Part shown: piece after piece, positions 8,901 to 14,272 of the stretch | Layout of the letters: each line of letters begins with the position of its first letter | How positions within the stretch are numbered: position 1 is the stretch's first letter | Source of the DNA: a virus | Reading direction: 5' to 3' (one strand) | DNA: 64,000 nucleotides | IMG/VR virus record: IMGVR_UViG_3300027976_000006 | Span: 1 to 64,000 of that record | Notes under the pieces: model-generated | Seen by the model: the letters and a program-made list of their open reading frames with translations, nothing else | What the model was told of the DNA's origin: nothing | The model's database searches: none | Position numbers and translations under genes: made by a program

Positions 8901-9242
8901 ATGGCACAGCACATCTCGCCGACTGGTAGTTGGGTAAGCGGCACGGGTCGCTTCTCAGTAACAATAAACCCACAAACTGCAGTGGTGTCGATCGACATAA
9001 ACCGCAAGGGCTACGGCCCAGTGGTTTATGTTGAAGGAAACCTCGGGGCTATGCCCCGAGTTAAGTTAATTGGCAAATGGAAGATTCGACATCTGCAGGC
9101 AGCTAAAGCTTTGTTAGACGAACTTTTCGGGGTCGCAGGTGCTGATATTCTGTACAAGGAAGTAGAAAAATCGGATTATTTCCCGCGGGAAGAGGCTCAC
9201 CCCACCTCCCGCTTTTTAAACCCCCCAATCTACAAGGCGTAA
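8901..9242 (+). CDS. Hypothetical protein between cassettes
   Basis: 113 residues from ATG 8901. The frame is open upstream to a TTG at 8841 (133 residues), but neither start has a well-placed SD. GAAGAAGGG lies about 16 nt before 8901. The protein is beta-rich (FSVTINPQTAVVSIDINRKGYGPVVYVEG) then helical (HLQAAKALLDELF). No family recognised. Confidence 0.5.
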   Translation: MAQHISPTGSWVSGTGRFSVTINPQTAVVSIDINRKGYGPVVYVEGNLGAMPRVKLIGKWKIRHLQAAKALLDELFGVAGADILYKEVEKSDYFPREEAHPTSRFLNPPIYKA

Positions 9243-9259
9243 GTGCGTCATAATAGAAT

Positions 9260-9380
9260 GATAGACATACCTGTTAGGGGTAGTTTGTAAGGCAAACGAA
9301 AGATCTCTGCAGGGGTCTGGATACTTACAAACTACACTAACTCAAATCAATGAGTTAGTTAGCGTCCCTGTATGTCTATC
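9260..9380 (+). ncRNA. Candidate small structured RNA, three-way junction
   Basis: The outer stem GATAGACATAC (9260-9270) pairs perfectly with GTATGTCTATC (9370-9380). Inside are a 12-bp stem (9280-9291 with 9324-9335), carrying a 5-bp inner stem (9301-9305 with 9314-9318), and a 9-bp stem (9336-9344 with 9351-9359) with a 6-nt loop. A CATAAT hexamer at 9249-9254 is placed like a -10 box, and a strong terminator follows 15 nt downstream. Together these suggest an independently transcribed RNA of about 170 nt. No match to a known RNA class was recognised. It could bind the CsrA encoded at 10773, but that is only an idea. Confidence 0.65.
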
Positions 9381-9395
9381 TCTCAGCAGACTTCC

Positions 9396-9436
9396 AAACC
9401 CAGCTGCCCTTCGGGGTAGTTGGGTTTATTTTTTTT
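9396..9436 (+). terminator. Intrinsic terminator with TTCG loop
   Basis: AACCCAGCTGCCC, TTCG loop, GGGTAGTTGGGTT, then TATTTTTTTT. The same sequence occurs at 10028-10068. Confidence 0.92.
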
Positions 9437-9500
9437 AGGTATTGTCATACCTAAATAATGGGCAAATCCGTGTCATTATTATATAGAGGGAAACCTTAAC
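9396..9500 (+). repeat. Direct repeat: terminator plus leader box (copy A)
   Basis: About 105 nt almost identical to 10028-10132 (a few substitutions and one indel), 632 bp apart. It covers the terminator, a small palindrome TAGGTAT-TGTC-ATACCTA and the leader box. Only the box part is shared with 8369-8420. Confidence 0.9.
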
Positions 9501-9656
9501 TATAGCAGAGGACACCCCCTTGGGTGTAATGCACTGTGGCTTCTTAGCCACACCGGTTCCAAGTCCGGGCATTTGATTCAGCTACCTATTTTTAGTTCAT
9601 TGTGAACTTTAGGGTAGCTGTAATTGTTTTATGGTTTCTACGAAGGAGATTGTATT
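9437..9656 (+). promoter_or_regulatory. Leader box copy 2 with inserted stem-loops
   Basis: The conserved box (about 9450-9500) is followed by structure that copies 1 and 3 lack. ACACCC-CCTT-GGGTGT (9512-9527). A three-way fold has an outer AATGC/GCATT stem (9528-9532 with 9569-9573) that encloses TGTGGCT/AGCCACA (9535-9552) and CCGG/CCGG (9553-9568). AGCTACC/GGTAGCT (9580-9619) encloses AGTTCA-TTG-TGAACT. The end (GGTTTCTACGAAGGAG) resembles the other leaders. Confidence 0.6.
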
Positions 9657-10022
9657 ATGTTGAGTAAAATGTTGGCTTCTGTTAAAAACTGCCGCGCCGA
9701 GCAAAAAGAATTTCAACGAGCTAGGTACGCTCGAGTTGCGGAGCGACTGAATGCGCTGGGGGATGGACTTCTCCAGTTTGAGGTAAAGGGGTGCGCTGGG
9801 CTTGACGACCCACGACATTGGGTTGAGGTCGAGTTGCCCCGCGGGGGGACTAACCACGTCCATGCCTTAAAGCTGTCCTTGACAACTGACCCCGGTTTTC
9901 TCAAGGTGACCGACCATGTCGGGACCAAGTGGGAAAAAATCGACGAAGACGAGCTGATGGGGCACATTGCACTGGATTTCACGGCTCACTTCGAGCCGGA
10001 GGAACCAGAAAAATATTGGTAA
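9657..10022 (+). CDS. Small protein, cassette 2
   Basis: 121 residues from ATG 9657, set by the SD AAGGAG at 9643-9648. Helical basic N-terminus (VKNCRAEQKEFQRARYARVAERLNALGDGLLQF), then beta-rich middle (RHWVEVELPRGGTNHVHALKLSLTT) and an acidic end. Follows the most elaborate leader and is closed by a terminator. No family recognised. Confidence 0.65.
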   Translation: MLSKMLASVKNCRAEQKEFQRARYARVAERLNALGDGLLQFEVKGCAGLDDPRHWVEVELPRGGTNHVHALKLSLTTDPGFLKVTDHVGTKWEKIDEDELMGHIALDFTAHFEPEEPEKYW

Positions 10023-10027
10023 CCAGT

Positions 10028-10068
10028 AAACCCAGCTGCCCTTCGGGGTAGTTGGGTTTATTTTTTTT
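10028..10068 (+). terminator. Intrinsic terminator after cassette 2
   Basis: Same TTCG-loop hairpin and T-tract as at 9396-9436. Confidence 0.92.
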
Positions 10069-10132
10069 AGGTATTGTCATACCTAAATAATAGGTAAATC
10101 GGTGTCATTATTATATAGAGGAAACTTTAACT
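10028..10132 (+). repeat. Direct repeat: terminator plus leader box (copy B)
   Basis: Second copy of the repeat at 9396-9500. Confidence 0.9.
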
Positions 10133-10188
10133 ATTATGTTGGTTAAGGTCGTTCCTCTATTCTTGGTTTCTATGATGGAGATATCGCT
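10069..10188 (+). promoter_or_regulatory. Leader box copy 3 with hairpin
   Basis: Box CCTAAATAATAGGTAAATCG and TGTCATTATTATATAGAGG, then an ACTTTAAC/GTTAAGGT hairpin, then GGTTTCTATGATGGAGATAT before the ATG at 10189. Sequence order and spacing match copy 1. Confidence 0.7.
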
Positions 10189-10404
10189 ATGAGTTTTGCA
10201 AAAAATGAGCGGGTAAAAGACCCGTTCTACGGAGAATTGTCTGCCGAAGAGGCGGAACTCCTGCGGGTGCCCCACGGTACCACTGCCACCGCAGTAACAA
10301 AACTTAGAGAGATTCTAAGAATCTCTCGGCTGATCTGCACATCGGTGGCGGTGGTGTCGGCAGTGGTAATCGCAATGACTGTTGCGATTGCAATTATTTT
10401 TTAA
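10189..10404 (+). CDS. Small tail-anchored membrane protein, cassette 3
   Basis: 71 residues with SD GGAGAT. The soluble N-terminus is charged; the last 26 residues (ICTSVAVVSAVVIAMTVAIA) form one membrane helix with almost no tail after it, so it is probably C-terminally anchored with the N-terminus in the cytoplasm. The function is unknown; it could be an inner-membrane host-takeover protein. Confidence 0.65.
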   Translation: MSFAKNERVKDPFYGELSAEEAELLRVPHGTTATAVTKLREILRISRLICTSVAVVSAVVIAMTVAIAIIF

Positions 10405-10411
10405 GCAACAA

Positions 10412-10441
10412 CCCCCTGCGTCTAGGTACAAACACAGGGGG
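10412..10441 (+). terminator. Probable terminator hairpin
   Basis: CCCCCTG (10412-10418) pairs with CAGGGGG (10435-10441). The following T-tract is short (ATAATTTC), so efficiency is uncertain. Confidence 0.5.
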
Positions 10442-10473
10442 ATAATTTCAGTACCAAGGAATCGGAGTTTAAA

Positions 10474-10779
10474 ATGGTGCAGATCGTGATTGAAAAGAGG
10501 GCGGTCGTGACGAAGACAATGTTCAGTTGGGCGGATGAAGATAATCTGCTTCACCTGCAGGACGGCATATTAAAAATCCTTACCCGAAAGGGGAAGGAAC
10601 TGAAAAAGGAAAGTTCGGGGATTCCAGCCGGATTTCAGCTGGATAGTCTCGACCCTGCCGGTGTGGGCGTGATGGAGTGCGCATCAGATGCGTATACACC
10701 TGAGCAATTGGTAAAACTGTGGCCGAGAACAGTTGATCCGGACATCTGCTATTTTTATGAGGGGGACAAATCGTGTTAA
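10474..10779 (+). CDS. Hypothetical protein upstream of csrA
   Basis: 101 residues, start ATG with CGGAG upstream. Mixed alpha/beta, with a C-terminal segment ICYFYEGDKSC. It overlaps the GTG start of the csrA homologue by 7 nt, so the two are coupled. No family recognised. Confidence 0.6.
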   Translation: MVQIVIEKRAVVTKTMFSWADEDNLLHLQDGILKILTRKGKELKKESSGIPAGFQLDSLDPAGVGVMECASDAYTPEQLVKLWPRTVDPDICYFYEGDKSC

Positions 10780-10961
10780 TACTAACCCGAAAAACCGGCG
10801 AAACCTTAGCAATAAGGTTCGATGGCAAAGAAGTGGAGGTGCACATTCTAAGCACCCACACTGGTCGAGTTTCTTTGGGGTTTATCGCCCCAAAGGAAAT
10901 CACAATCGCGAGGGGCAGGATTAAAAATCCTGCCAGTATGGCGGGGGGAGTAATTGGGTAA
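10773..10961 (+). CDS. csrA: CsrA/RsmA-family RNA-binding regulator
   Basis: 62 residues, GTG start with SD GAGGGGG. Reads as a full CsrA: MLILTRKTGETLAIR at the N-terminus (Leu4 and the GETL turn kept), a GRVSLGFIAPKEITIARGRI end with the APKE turn and the Arg equivalent to E. coli Arg44 that contacts the GGA of target RNAs. CsrA dimers bind GGA-containing hairpins and usually block ribosome binding or change RNA stability. A phage copy would reprogramme host or phage mRNAs. Structured RNAs lie on both sides, including a hairpin that hides the ribosome site of the gene at 11371. Confidence 0.9.
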   Translation: MLILTRKTGETLAIRFDGKEVEVHILSTHTGRVSLGFIAPKEITIARGRIKNPASMAGGVIG

Positions 10962-10968
10962 CCAATGG

Positions 10969-11030
10969 TCGCAGTATGCGATTTGTTTTTTGATGCTGTA
11001 AAAGCACCAATAACAAATCACATACTGCGA
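10969..11030 (+). promoter_or_regulatory. Long 19-bp hairpin downstream of csrA
   Basis: TCGCAGTATGCGATTTGTT (10969-10987) pairs with 11012-11030 with one mismatch. The loop holds a small TGCT/AGCA stem. There is no T-tract, so it is not a simple terminator. It may be an RNase processing site, a CsrA-binding structure or an operator palindrome. Confidence 0.6.
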
Positions 11031-11040
11031 TCTTCCTTCT

Positions 11041-11066
11041 TATTACTATATTGTAATAAGGAGGTT
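11041..11066 (+). promoter_or_regulatory. Small hairpin with GGAGG on its 3' side
   Basis: TTATTAC-TATATT-GTAATAA followed at once by GGAGG. The GGAGG is not linked to a plausible start nearby except a short frame, so its role is unclear. Confidence 0.35.
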
Positions 11067-11097
11067 TTTCTTAGCTATTGGACAACGAGGGGTAAAA

Positions 11098-11301
11098 ATG
11101 GACAAGTTAGAAAGAGACAATGTGTCAGATGTCTATCAAAGCTTTATGCTGCAAGTGCAGACTGTGCTAGAAGCTAACCTTGCAGCAAAAGCAAAATTAG
11201 ACATCATTGCAGAAGTGGTGGAAGACTTTCAAAAGTTTCGCAAAGCATGCCGGCATGTCAAACGGGTGCTGCGAAAACAAAAATTAGAAGGTACGCATTA
11301 A
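11098..11301 (+). CDS. Small helical hypothetical protein
   Basis: 67 residues, SD GAGGGG. Almost wholly helical; the C-terminal half is basic (FRKACRHVKRVLRKQK), which could contact nucleic acid. No family recognised. Confidence 0.6.
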   Translation: MDKLERDNVSDVYQSFMLQVQTVLEANLAAKAKLDIIAEVVEDFQKFRKACRHVKRVLRKQKLEGTH

Positions 11302-11371
11302 TTTTTAGTTCCTTTTTATAAAAGGATACAATAGAATGTCAATAATTAGTTTTACAGAAAGGAACTAAAAA
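11302..11371 (+). promoter_or_regulatory. Ribosome-site-sequestering hairpin with a competing stem
   Basis: TTTTTAGTTCCTTT (11302-11315) is fully complementary to AAAGGAACTAAAAA (11358-11371), which contains the SD AAAGGA and the A of the ATG. CCTTTT (11311-11316) can instead pair locally with AAAAGG (11320-11325). The two folds exclude each other, as in RNA thermometers and riboswitches. Two GGA motifs (11324-11326 and 11361-11363) fit a CsrA target. Confidence 0.65.
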
Positions 11372-11700
11372 TGGCTGTGAAAGCATTGCAAGTAGATATT
11401 CTAGGGGACGGCAGTCGGGGAATGGTATTAATCGAAAGCGATTTACCCTCGTTTGTAGACCAGATTGAGGAGCTAGGGTCGGCTAAGGCACGAGAGTTCG
11501 TGCTGCACGCTACCATCAAGGCTGGCATCAAAGGTTTACCCGGCATAAGCCGAACCGTAGATTCAGCCTATCCTGTAAACAAAGACGGGGAAGCACTGGA
11601 AACCTTAAAGGACGAAAAAGGTAATCCAATTCCGCTTACGGATAAGCGGGCAGCCCCTAAACGCTATCGTGCCAAGTATGAAGTTACGGCACGCCAATGA
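11371..11700 (+). CDS. Hypothetical protein under RNA-switch control
   Basis: 109 residues, mixed alpha/beta with a basic C-terminus (KRAAPKRYRAKYEVTARQ). Its ribosome site is inside the hairpin at 11302-11371, so translation is probably conditional. Overlaps the next gene by 4 nt (ATGA). No family recognised. Confidence 0.6.
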   Translation: MAVKALQVDILGDGSRGMVLIESDLPSFVDQIEELGSAKAREFVLHATIKAGIKGLPGISRTVDSAYPVNKDGEALETLKDEKGNPIPLTDKRAAPKRYRAKYEVTARQ

Positions 11701-12188
11701 GTCAAGAACTTATTATGCTCGATGAGTCGGCTAAAAAACGGCTCATTAAAGCTATTAATAGCGATCTCGAACAGCTACTGTGGTTGGCAGACTGGTTGCT
11801 CCACCTGAATATATTTTCAGACGCACAGATATACGATGTGCTAAACTTCGTAAAATCCGGAATTGAAGATTTTGCAGAAGCGCTGAAGGAACATAGGACA
11901 ATAACGACTACCATCTGTGTGTGCGATTCTCGCTGGATTTCTATGTCAAACGGAGTTGGATTTTTAGACACGCAAACGGGAGAAGTGATAGATGCGTTAC
12001 CTCAACCTGTCGTAACGGTTATCTTTTGCGACCTTTGCGCGTTGTTACTGCGGATGGAGCACCGAAAGAGGATGTTCAATGGAAACACAAGTGAACGACC
12101 GCCTGCTGAAAACTCTGCTCAAGCAGGCGAACAGCCAGCTGTCGAAGCCAGTACCGAAACTGCTGCAGCGAACACTACTGCTATCTGA
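11697..12188 (+). CDS. Hypothetical protein with low-complexity tail overlapping the next gene
   Basis: 163 residues. Residues 1-125 look globular and helical (DLEQLLWLADWLLHLNIFSDAQIYDVLNF) with Cys in CVCDSRW and FCDLCALLL. The last 36 residues are Ala/Glu/Thr-rich and are coded by 110 nt that also encode the N-terminus of the next protein in another frame. No family recognised. Confidence 0.55.
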   Translation: MSQELIMLDESAKKRLIKAINSDLEQLLWLADWLLHLNIFSDAQIYDVLNFVKSGIEDFAEALKEHRTITTTICVCDSRWISMSNGVGFLDTQTGEVIDALPQPVVTVIFCDLCALLLRMEHRKRMFNGNTSERPPAENSAQAGEQPAVEASTETAAANTTAI

Positions 12189-12864
12189 AGATGCGTTTGC
12201 TACGCCCTTATTTCTGCTAGTTATGGACCGATACGGAGCAGAAGCCTTACACTGGGCACCAGAAACCATTCGGATGGAACTGGAAGACGATTTTCAATGT
12301 AAGCTTCCTTCCGTGTCCTTAGATAAAATTATGGCTGCGATTACAGTCGTAACCACTAATTTTTTCTACAAAGATGTGAGCAGATTCATTTCTATATGTA
12401 ACATTTTTGCAGGTGACGACTTTAATCCCACGGTCTTTGACCCAGCAGATCCTGATGAGCTGTTACTTGGAATCACAGAAAGTATGCTGTTGTGGCCACC
12501 AGACGAAGATAAACAAGACACAGAATTCTCAGAAGAAATACGAGAATACATTAAGCAAACGTTAAGCGTTGAAGGTATACTTCAGCCATTCGATGTCCTG
12601 CGACTGGCGTTTCCCGCCGACCAGTCGATAAATGTTGACGCAGATTACGCCGATGATCCAGAGATGTATTCTGCCATTTATCAAGTACAGCAGGGGAAGA
12701 CGGACGAAATGCGGGGCATATATCTGGATAATATATCAGCACTGGCTCAACAATTATCTGCGTTATCTTTGAAAAACGGTAGCACAGAACCTGTAGTTAA
12801 ACACTTACAGGATATTGTACAAAAGGCAGGGCTGGGAGATAGACAAGAAGGAGAGTCATTATGA
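12079..12864 (+). CDS. Hypothetical protein, 261 residues
   Basis: ATG 12079 has AAGAGG 7 nt upstream. Helical soluble protein with acidic segments (DPADPDELLLG, PPDEDKQDTEFSEEIREY), about 262 residues; by size and position it could be a structural chaperone or tail-assembly protein, but no family is recognised. The stop overlaps the next ATG (ATGA). Confidence 0.6.
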   Translation: METQVNDRLLKTLLKQANSQLSKPVPKLLQRTLLLSEDAFATPLFLLVMDRYGAEALHWAPETIRMELEDDFQCKLPSVSLDKIMAAITVVTTNFFYKDVSRFISICNIFAGDDFNPTVFDPADPDELLLGITESMLLWPPDEDKQDTEFSEEIREYIKQTLSVEGILQPFDVLRLAFPADQSINVDADYADDPEMYSAIYQVQQGKTDEMRGIYLDNISALAQQLSALSLKNGSTEPVVKHLQDIVQKAGLGDRQEGESL

Positions 12865-13022
12865 TGACTTTGGCATTGGCATTGGCGTTTGTAACTTCTG
12901 AACCTGCAGCAAGATGCGCAGGAACTTGCAGCAATACTGCTACCGTTAAAAAGGTAGTAGTAACTAAAACGAGAACAAGAAATTGTTCAGCAAGAGCACA
13001 CAGAGTAAAACGCTGTCGTTAA
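12861..13022 (+). CDS. Small secreted-like basic Cys peptide
   Basis: 53 residues: a hydrophobic start (MMTLALALAFVTSEPA) like a short signal peptide, then a Cys4 basic tail ending RVKRCR. ATGA-coupled to the upstream gene and closed by a terminator. Exported peptides of this kind can be toxins, lysis aids or envelope proteins; none can be assigned. Confidence 0.55.
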   Translation: MMTLALALAFVTSEPAARCAGTCSNTATVKKVVVTKTRTRNCSARAHRVKRCR

Positions 13023-13043
13023 GTTACTTTTAACCAAACGTAA

Positions 13044-13079
13044 GGGCTAGCATTTTTTACAGATGCTAGCCCTTTTTTT
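13044..13079 (+). terminator. Intrinsic terminator
   Basis: GGGCTAGCAT (13044-13053) pairs with ATGCTAGCCC (13063-13072), followed by seven T. Confidence 0.92.
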
Positions 13080-13099
13080 ATTACACAGAGGAGAAATAA

Positions 13100-13333
13100 A
13101 TGATAGTCAATTTATTCTTTGATGAGCGGGGGCGAGCTTGGTCTAGAGGACCATATAACCCACTCAAAAGGAAACGCTGCCCTTTTAGCCACAACGAGAA
13201 AATCGTCGTAAAGTTGGCAGCGGCTTTAAAGAATCAGACTATGAGAGACTACATAAGGGCGACAGTCGTACCAAAAGCTTTTCAAGACGCAAAAGAAATA
13301 AACGAAATTCTTAACTTGGAGATTGGTATATGA
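13100..13333 (+). CDS. Small hypothetical protein
   Basis: 77 residues, SD GAGGAG. Basic, with FFDERGRAWSRGPYNPLKRKRCPF near the N-terminus. First gene of the operon that carries the AAA ATPase module. No family recognised. Confidence 0.55.
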   Translation: MIVNLFFDERGRAWSRGPYNPLKRKRCPFSHNEKIVVKLAAALKNQTMRDYIRATVVPKAFQDAKEINEILNLEIGI

Positions 13334-13352
13334 ACAAGAAAGGGAAAAAAGA

Positions 13353-14054
13353 ATGAGTCATTTAGCAAGCGGGTTTTGTGTTACAGACATCGAGGCGTTG
13401 GCATTAACCGTGAAAGAGAAATGCCCGCAACTTGAGTTAGTACGCCAAAAAGAATATAGGACATGGGCATCAGACCATGGTGGTAGGCTGGTAGGAGATT
13501 ACCCATTGCCGGGGTTGTATCAGTTGCTAATGGTGGCAGCCTTAAGAAAACAAGGCATTAATGTCCACGCTAAAGCTGCAGCACTTGGAGTTAAGCTGCC
13601 GGCTAATCTAGTAGACTTAGAAACAAAGCCTTGGGATTTAGCTCAACAACGACTATTGCTCCAAGACGAAACGTTTAAAGCTGCGTACGAGAAGATATGT
13701 ACAGAAACAGTGGGCAAGGACGCTGAATTTGTTATTAGATACAAAAAACAAGAAGAAAATAACTATGCGTACGAGATAGGCCTAATACCTCATCCAGTAC
13801 GCAAAGGGGAGTTCGTAATGTTGACGGACTTTTACGCCCAAGGCAACGGATTGCTAAGCGCAAAGGGTGTCGGAGTGCACACAAGCGAAGACAACAGCTG
13901 GGGCGGAGAGCTGAAACAAGCCTACGCAAGTATGGCCGCAGAAAGAGCAATTGTAACTCAGATTAAAGCGGGTAACCCCGAGTACGGTAGGTACGAAAAA
14001 ACGGTACTTTCCGACGGCAAAATTAAGATCGAAGTCTTTCCAAAAGGGAGTTGA
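13353..14054 (+). CDS. DUF1257 (Ycf35-like) protein
   Basis: 233 residues from ATG 13353 (preceded by AAAGGGAAAAAAG). It begins MSHLASGFCVTDIEAL, as DUF1257/Ycf35 proteins begin MSHF, and has the extended C-terminal segment seen in the family's phage and bacterial forms (VIRYKKQEENNYAYEIGLIP, LTDFYAQG). Two genes downstream is a Ycf46-like AAA ATPase, and a DUF2997-like gene lies between. This trio occurs together in cyanobacteria and some other bacteria, so context supports the call. The biochemical role is unknown. Confidence 0.65.
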   Translation: MSHLASGFCVTDIEALALTVKEKCPQLELVRQKEYRTWASDHGGRLVGDYPLPGLYQLLMVAALRKQGINVHAKAAALGVKLPANLVDLETKPWDLAQQRLLLQDETFKAAYEKICTETVGKDAEFVIRYKKQEENNYAYEIGLIPHPVRKGEFVMLTDFYAQGNGLLSAKGVGVHTSEDNSWGGELKQAYASMAAERAIVTQIKAGNPEYGRYEKTVLSDGKIKIEVFPKGS

Positions 14055-14055
14055 G

Positions 14056-14253
14056 ATGAGTGATAAAAGAATTGTCGTCATCATTGACGACAAAGGCGGA
14101 GTTCAAGTAGAAGCACACGGGCATAAAGGAGGAAGTTGCAAAGAAGCAACAAGTCCTCTAGTCAAAACGCTGATTGGTGAAAAAGGAGGAGATCGGGAAA
14201 AACCCGAATTCTACCAAGGCGATTTCAAAATTAGAATTTCAGAATTTGAATAA
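14056..14253 (+). CDS. DUF2997-like small protein
   Basis: 65 residues, MSDKRIVVIIDDKGGVQVEAHGHKGGSCKEAT: the I-D-x-x-G-x-V and HGxKGGSCxEAT pattern is that of DUF2997. ATG follows the preceding TGA by 1 nt. It lies between the Ycf35-like and Ycf46-like genes as in bacterial versions of the module. A substrate or adaptor role for the AAA ATPase is possible but not shown. Confidence 0.65.
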   Translation: MSDKRIVVIIDDKGGVQVEAHGHKGGSCKEATSPLVKTLIGEKGGDREKPEFYQGDFKIRISEFE

Positions 14254-14272
14254 CTACTTAAAGGGAAAAAAA

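Larger units (their letters stand above)
9243..9656 (+). other. Gene-free 414-nt region: small RNA, terminator and structured leader
   Basis: No credible ORF. The stretch holds a strongly folded candidate RNA (9260-9380), its terminator (9396-9436) and a second leader-box copy (9437-9656) with extra stem-loops. Each part is listed separately. Confidence 0.8.

Noticed and set aside
9260-9380. Hammerhead ribozyme in the folded RNA
   Set aside because: A GAAA is present but no CUGANGA core is found in the junction.
9500-9580. tRNA-like stem set (CCGG-TTCCAAGT-CCGG arm)
   Set aside because: T-loop and anticodon loop have 8 nt, there is no acceptor stem of 7 bp and no D arm; reported as a structured leader instead.
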